Positions 33,520 through 35,617 of a stretch of DNA of 35,617 nucleotides are shown here, piece after piece. The translations under genes and the position numbers were made by a program. The number at the start of each line of letters is the position of its first letter. Position 1 is the first letter of the stretch. A model generated the notes under the pieces. It was not told the origin of the DNA and did not search any database. It saw nothing but the letters and a program-made list of their open reading frames with translations. Source of the DNA: Kiritimatiellia bacterium (lineage in GTDB: Bacteria; Verrucomicrobiota; Kiritimatiellia; RFP12; UBA3636); contig JAFPBK010000101.1 in assembly GCA_017424105.1 (NCBI GenBank), positions 1 through 35,617 on the forward strand, written 5' to 3'.

Positions 33520-34233
33520 TTATGCTTTTTCTATCTGAAAAACATTTTCAATTCCTTCGTATGAAGAAATTTCAATAACACCTGGCAATGGTTTTTCCTC
33601 TACACGAGAATTTGGATTGTTCCAAACAGCATGCATTCCAATGCCTACTGCTCCAACAATATCCTTTTTATAATTATCACCAAACATTATTGCTTCAGAT
33701 GGAGAGCAACCACCTGCCTTTTCAAGGCAAACCTCAAATATTTTTCTGCCAGGCTTTTCAACACTAGCCTCTTCGCTTGATACTACAAAATCCAATTTAT
33801 CAGCAAGCCCTAGTTTTACTAGCTTTTTAATTTGCCAATCAACTGTCATATCTGTACAGATACCAATCTTAATACCTTTTGCTTTTAAGCAATCAATAAG
33901 CTCTACTAAACCTGGATATGGAACAGCATTTGCAATCAGTGTATGCCAATACATATCAGATAGCTCAGTAGCTACGCCAATTGGCAATCGAGAATCACGC
34001 TCAGCAATTCGTAAAAAGCGCACTGTTCTACTATGGCAATTAACTATTTCAGGATATTCAAGCAATTGCCTTTTTAGCTCTGCTTTATAGCCTTCCTTTA
34101 ATTCATCAGCAGGAATACCAAAAGTTTTTTCTACATACTCTGCCACGTGTTGAATAGCAATTGCATGACAACCGGTAAAATCAAAAAGAGTGTCATCAAT
34201 ATCAAAGATTGCGACCTTAAGTTTTAATATCAT
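33520..34233 (-). CDS. HAD-superfamily hydrolase (phosphatase-like, subfamily IA)
   Basis: A 237-residue cytoplasmic protein. Motif I is D11-I-D13-D14-T15 (D11 nucleophile, D13 acid/base); motif II is Thr127 in GICTDMT; motif III is K160-P161 in EKPGRKIF; motif IV is GDNYKKD (185-191). An alpha-helical cap lies between about residues 17 and 105. Members such as YjjG and phosphoglycolate phosphatase remove phosphate from small molecules; this one looks YjjG-like in its GDN-x4-D motif, but the substrate cannot be told. The start ATG is at 34231-34233. It is inserted between the ATPase (44 bases upstream) and the binding protein (48 bases downstream), so it may dephosphorylate an imported or internal compound in the same process, which is inference. 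Confidence 0.85.
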   Translation of the reverse strand: MILKLKVAIFDIDDTLFDFTGCHAIAIQHVAEYVEKTFGIPADELKEGYKAELKRQLLEYPEIVNCHSRTVRFLRIAERDSRLPIGVATELSDMYWHTLIANAVPYPGLVELIDCLKAKGIKIGICTDMTVDWQIKKLVKLGLADKLDFVVSSEEASVEKPGRKIFEVCLEKAGGCSPSEAIMFGDNYKKDIVGAVGIGMHAVWNNPNSRVEEKPLPGVIEISSYEGIENVFQIEKA

Positions 34234-34277
34234 AGTAGCTTTTATCCAAAATTATAAAAAGAAAATTTTCTGCGAGA

Positions 34278-35300
34278 TTAAGAATTTAGTTCAACAATAT
34301 CTTTAGGAGAAACCCATGCTGTAACTTGGCGAGCTTCATCGCGAGCAAGAATTTCTGGATTCAATTGGAAAACCTTAAGCGTTGATGTTGTGCCATCAGC
34401 ACCTACAACATCCATTTGATGCTGAGCTGTCTCACCAAGATATACAGTACCATGAATTGTACCTTTAAGCTCAATATCATCTGCATTTAATTTATCAAAG
34501 CGAATTGTTTCTGGGCGTACTGAAAGAATTTTTGTTTCTGCCTTAGGAGCATATGCAGCACCAAAGAAATTTGGTGTAAGGAAATTTGTTTCACCGATGA
34601 AAGAAGCAACAAATGAATTTGTTGGCTTACGGAAAACCTCAAGCGGTGTGCCAATTTGTTCAATTACACCATCGCGCATAATTGCTAAACGGTCGGCAAT
34701 TGAAAGAGCTTCCTTTTGATCGTGTGTAACATATACAGCTGTAAGACCAGCCTCCTTACAAATGCGGCGAATTTCAATGCGCATTTCTAAGCGGAGCTTT
34801 GCATCAAGATTAGAGAGAGGTTCGTCCAAAAGCAAGCAGCGAGGTTGAACAACAAGTGCACGAGCAAGAGCAACGCGCTGTTGCTGTCCGCCAGAAAGCT
34901 GATTAGGTTTACGCTCAGCCTTATCTCCCATCTTAACAATATCAAGAGCTTCAGCTACGCGACGCTTAATATCAGCTGCTGGCACCTTACGCATTTTAAG
35001 ACCAAATGCAACATTTTCAGCAAGTGTCATATGAGGCCACAAAGCATAGCTTTGGAATACCATACCTGTATCACGTTTATGTGGAGGAAGTTTTGTAACA
35101 TCCTCATTATCTATAAAGATATTTCCTTCATCTGGAATATAGAAGCCAGCGATATGGCGAAGCAGTGTTGTCTTACCGCAACCACTAGGTCCAAGTAAGA
35201 AAAACAACTCACCTGGTTGTATATCTAAAGAAACATTATTAAGTGCTTTAACTGCACCAAAATTCTTTACTAAATTCTTAATATTGATTGAAACCGCCAT
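34278..35300 (-). CDS. ABC transporter ATP-binding protein, PotA/FbpC type
   Basis: I chose the ATG at 35298-35300 (340 residues), which has GGGAG seven bases upstream; an ATG eight codons earlier lacks a site. Walker A is GPSGCGKT (37-44), the Q-loop glutamine is Q83, the ABC signature is LSGGQQQR (135-142), Walker B is LLLDEP (156-161), and the switch His is in YVTHDQKEAL. A TOBE-like C-terminal domain (about 235-340) is typical of the spermidine/putrescine, iron(III) and maltose importer ATPases. It powers uptake through two permease subunits, but none is encoded in the window. The binding protein two genes on is the natural partner. A promoter is predicted about 80 bases upstream and a bidirectional terminator separates it from the sequence beyond. 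Confidence 0.93.
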   Translation of the reverse strand: MAVSINIKNLVKNFGAVKALNNVSLDIQPGELFFLLGPSGCGKTTLLRHIAGFYIPDEGNIFIDNEDVTKLPPHKRDTGMVFQSYALWPHMTLAENVAFGLKMRKVPAADIKRRVAEALDIVKMGDKAERKPNQLSGGQQQRVALARALVVQPRCLLLDEPLSNLDAKLRLEMRIEIRRICKEAGLTAVYVTHDQKEALSIADRLAIMRDGVIEQIGTPLEVFRKPTNSFVASFIGETNFLTPNFFGAAYAPKAETKILSVRPETIRFDKLNADDIELKGTIHGTVYLGETAQHQMDVVGADGTTSTLKVFQLNPEILARDEARQVTAWVSPKDIVELNS

Positions 35301-35376
35301 TTGGAAACTCCCATAATAAAACATAAACTTATGACTTGTTTATATTTAACCATTTTGCACTAGTTTACTCAAGAAA

Positions 35377-35406
35377 AATATTGCCTAAAGTCAGTTGTTT
35401 TGTCAA
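35377..35406 (-). promoter_or_regulatory. Candidate promoter for the ABC-HAD-binding protein unit
   Basis: A perfect -35 box TTGACA (35401-35406) is followed after 18 bases by AATATT (35377-35382), a four-of-six match to the -10 consensus. It lies about 75 bases before the ATPase start codon and just downstream of a terminator hairpin, the right order for an independent unit. Confidence 0.45.
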
Positions 35407-35434
35407 ATGTAAGACACGATATAGTTAAAACTAG

Positions 35435-35463
35435 AAAAACATTACCATGTAATGAGGTAATGT
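35435..35463. terminator. Bidirectional terminator-like hairpin at the right end
   Basis: ACATTACC (35439-35446) and GGTAATGT (35456-35463) form a perfect 8-bp stem with a 9-base loop. A U run follows on the minus strand (35435-35438) and a longer T8 run on the plus strand (35466-35473). It probably ends a transcript coming from beyond the right edge. Confidence 0.65.
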
Positions 35464-35617
35464 AATTTTTTTTCCTGAGTATCCATCTGAGACTGTACCC
35501 CGTTTGCCCAACCTTCTTTAGGAGGAAGCTGAGGGATACGTACCTGCTGTGCAGAAAACTAGTGAATAGCGAATAGATAATGTAAAAGATAAAAATAAAA
35601 CAGGTGTGTAGGTCGTC
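35464..35617. other. Unassigned segment at the right edge, partly GC-richer and structured
   Basis: From about 35474 to 35560 base composition is clearly richer in G+C than the surroundings. GTATCC (35479-35484) can pair with GGATAC (35534-35539), enclosing a CTTC/GAAG hairpin, so the stretch could fold as an RNA. One minus-strand frame is open from the window edge to a stop at 35369-35371 (82 codons), but it is Phe/Ile/Tyr/Ser-rich and passes through the terminator hairpin. Another minus-strand frame is open for about 35 codons, from after a TAG to a TAA near 35446, reading VRIPQLPPKEGWANGVQ and onward, also without start codon. It may be the end of an upstream gene or RNA, or a repeat. I cannot assign it. 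Confidence 0.35.

Noticed and set aside
35470-35560. SRP RNA, 6S RNA, RNase P RNA or TPP riboswitch at the right edge
   Set aside because: GGAGGAAGC and CTGAGA looked suggestive at first, but the invariant segments of these RNAs are missing or wrongly arranged.
1-35617. CRISPR array, tRNA or rRNA genes, integrase, or intact insertion sequence
   Set aside because: No regularly spaced repeats, no cloverleaf with a T-loop sequence, and no transposase or integrase motifs were found on either strand.

Overview
The window is about 35.6 kb of AT-rich bacterial DNA in which every convincing gene (21 complete, one cut by the left edge) lies on the minus strand. A gene for arabinose-5-phosphate isomerase of the Kdo/LPS pathway indicates a Gram-negative envelope. 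RNase HIII, a GH172 (DUF2961) enzyme, a GHL6-type glycosidase, a Gfo/Idh oxidoreductase, an amidohydrolase and very large secreted LamG/DUF2341/lamin-tail-like proteins together suggest the Planctomycetes-Verrucomicrobia-Lentisphaerae group. A host-associated Lentisphaeria/Victivallales-type organism is my best guess. This is inference from gene content; there is no rRNA in the window.

Read in the direction of transcription (right to left), promoters and intrinsic terminators divide the window into transcription units. (A) 35.3-31.7 kb: ABC transporter ATPase, HAD hydrolase and iron/polyamine-type substrate-binding protein, ending at a terminator at 31641-31682. No permease is visible. (B) 31.2-29.2 kb: an EF-G-like GTPase paralogue alone, ending at a hairpin at 29134-29168. 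(C) 28.7-23.9 kb: a 1236-residue secreted LamG/DUF2341/beta-helix protein followed by a GH172 enzyme. (D) 23.8-17.2 kb: six metabolic and housekeeping genes (stand-alone AICAR transformylase, kdsD, ribBA, purine nucleoside phosphorylase, RNase HIII, membrane protein) behind a near-consensus promoter, ending at a 12-bp-stem terminator. (E) 17.0-0.8 kb: nine closely spaced genes: a 1732-residue secreted protein, a 127-residue unknown protein, galE, a GHL6/GH151-like glycosidase, a YdjY-domain exported protein, a 615-residue unknown exported protein, recN, a Gfo/Idh oxidoreductase and an amidohydrolase. (F) Below 0.66 kb: a secreted protein gene running off the left edge, behind a very good sigma70-type promoter.

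Units C and E look devoted to glycan handling: large exported binding or structural proteins, intracellular glycosidases, UDP-galactose interconversion, and enzymes of the kind that process unusual sugars. Unit D is core metabolism (purine, riboflavin, Kdo). Unit A is import of a small ligand by a periplasmic-binding system.

There is no CRISPR array, tRNA, rRNA, integrase or intact transposase. The less ordinary signals are small and intergenic. The terminators of units C and D share a 3'-UTR element (GTAGAWGAATGTAAATG plus AAAAGTRCGAAG). A perfect 8-bp palindrome overlaps the unit C promoter. Two GC-richer patches (about 28.93-29.07 kb and 35.47-35.56 kb) sit next to bidirectional terminators and are not explained by any gene I can name. 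No complete novel defence or mobile system is evident. The best candidates for undescribed biology are the exported proteins of units C and E and the divergent EF-G paralogue.
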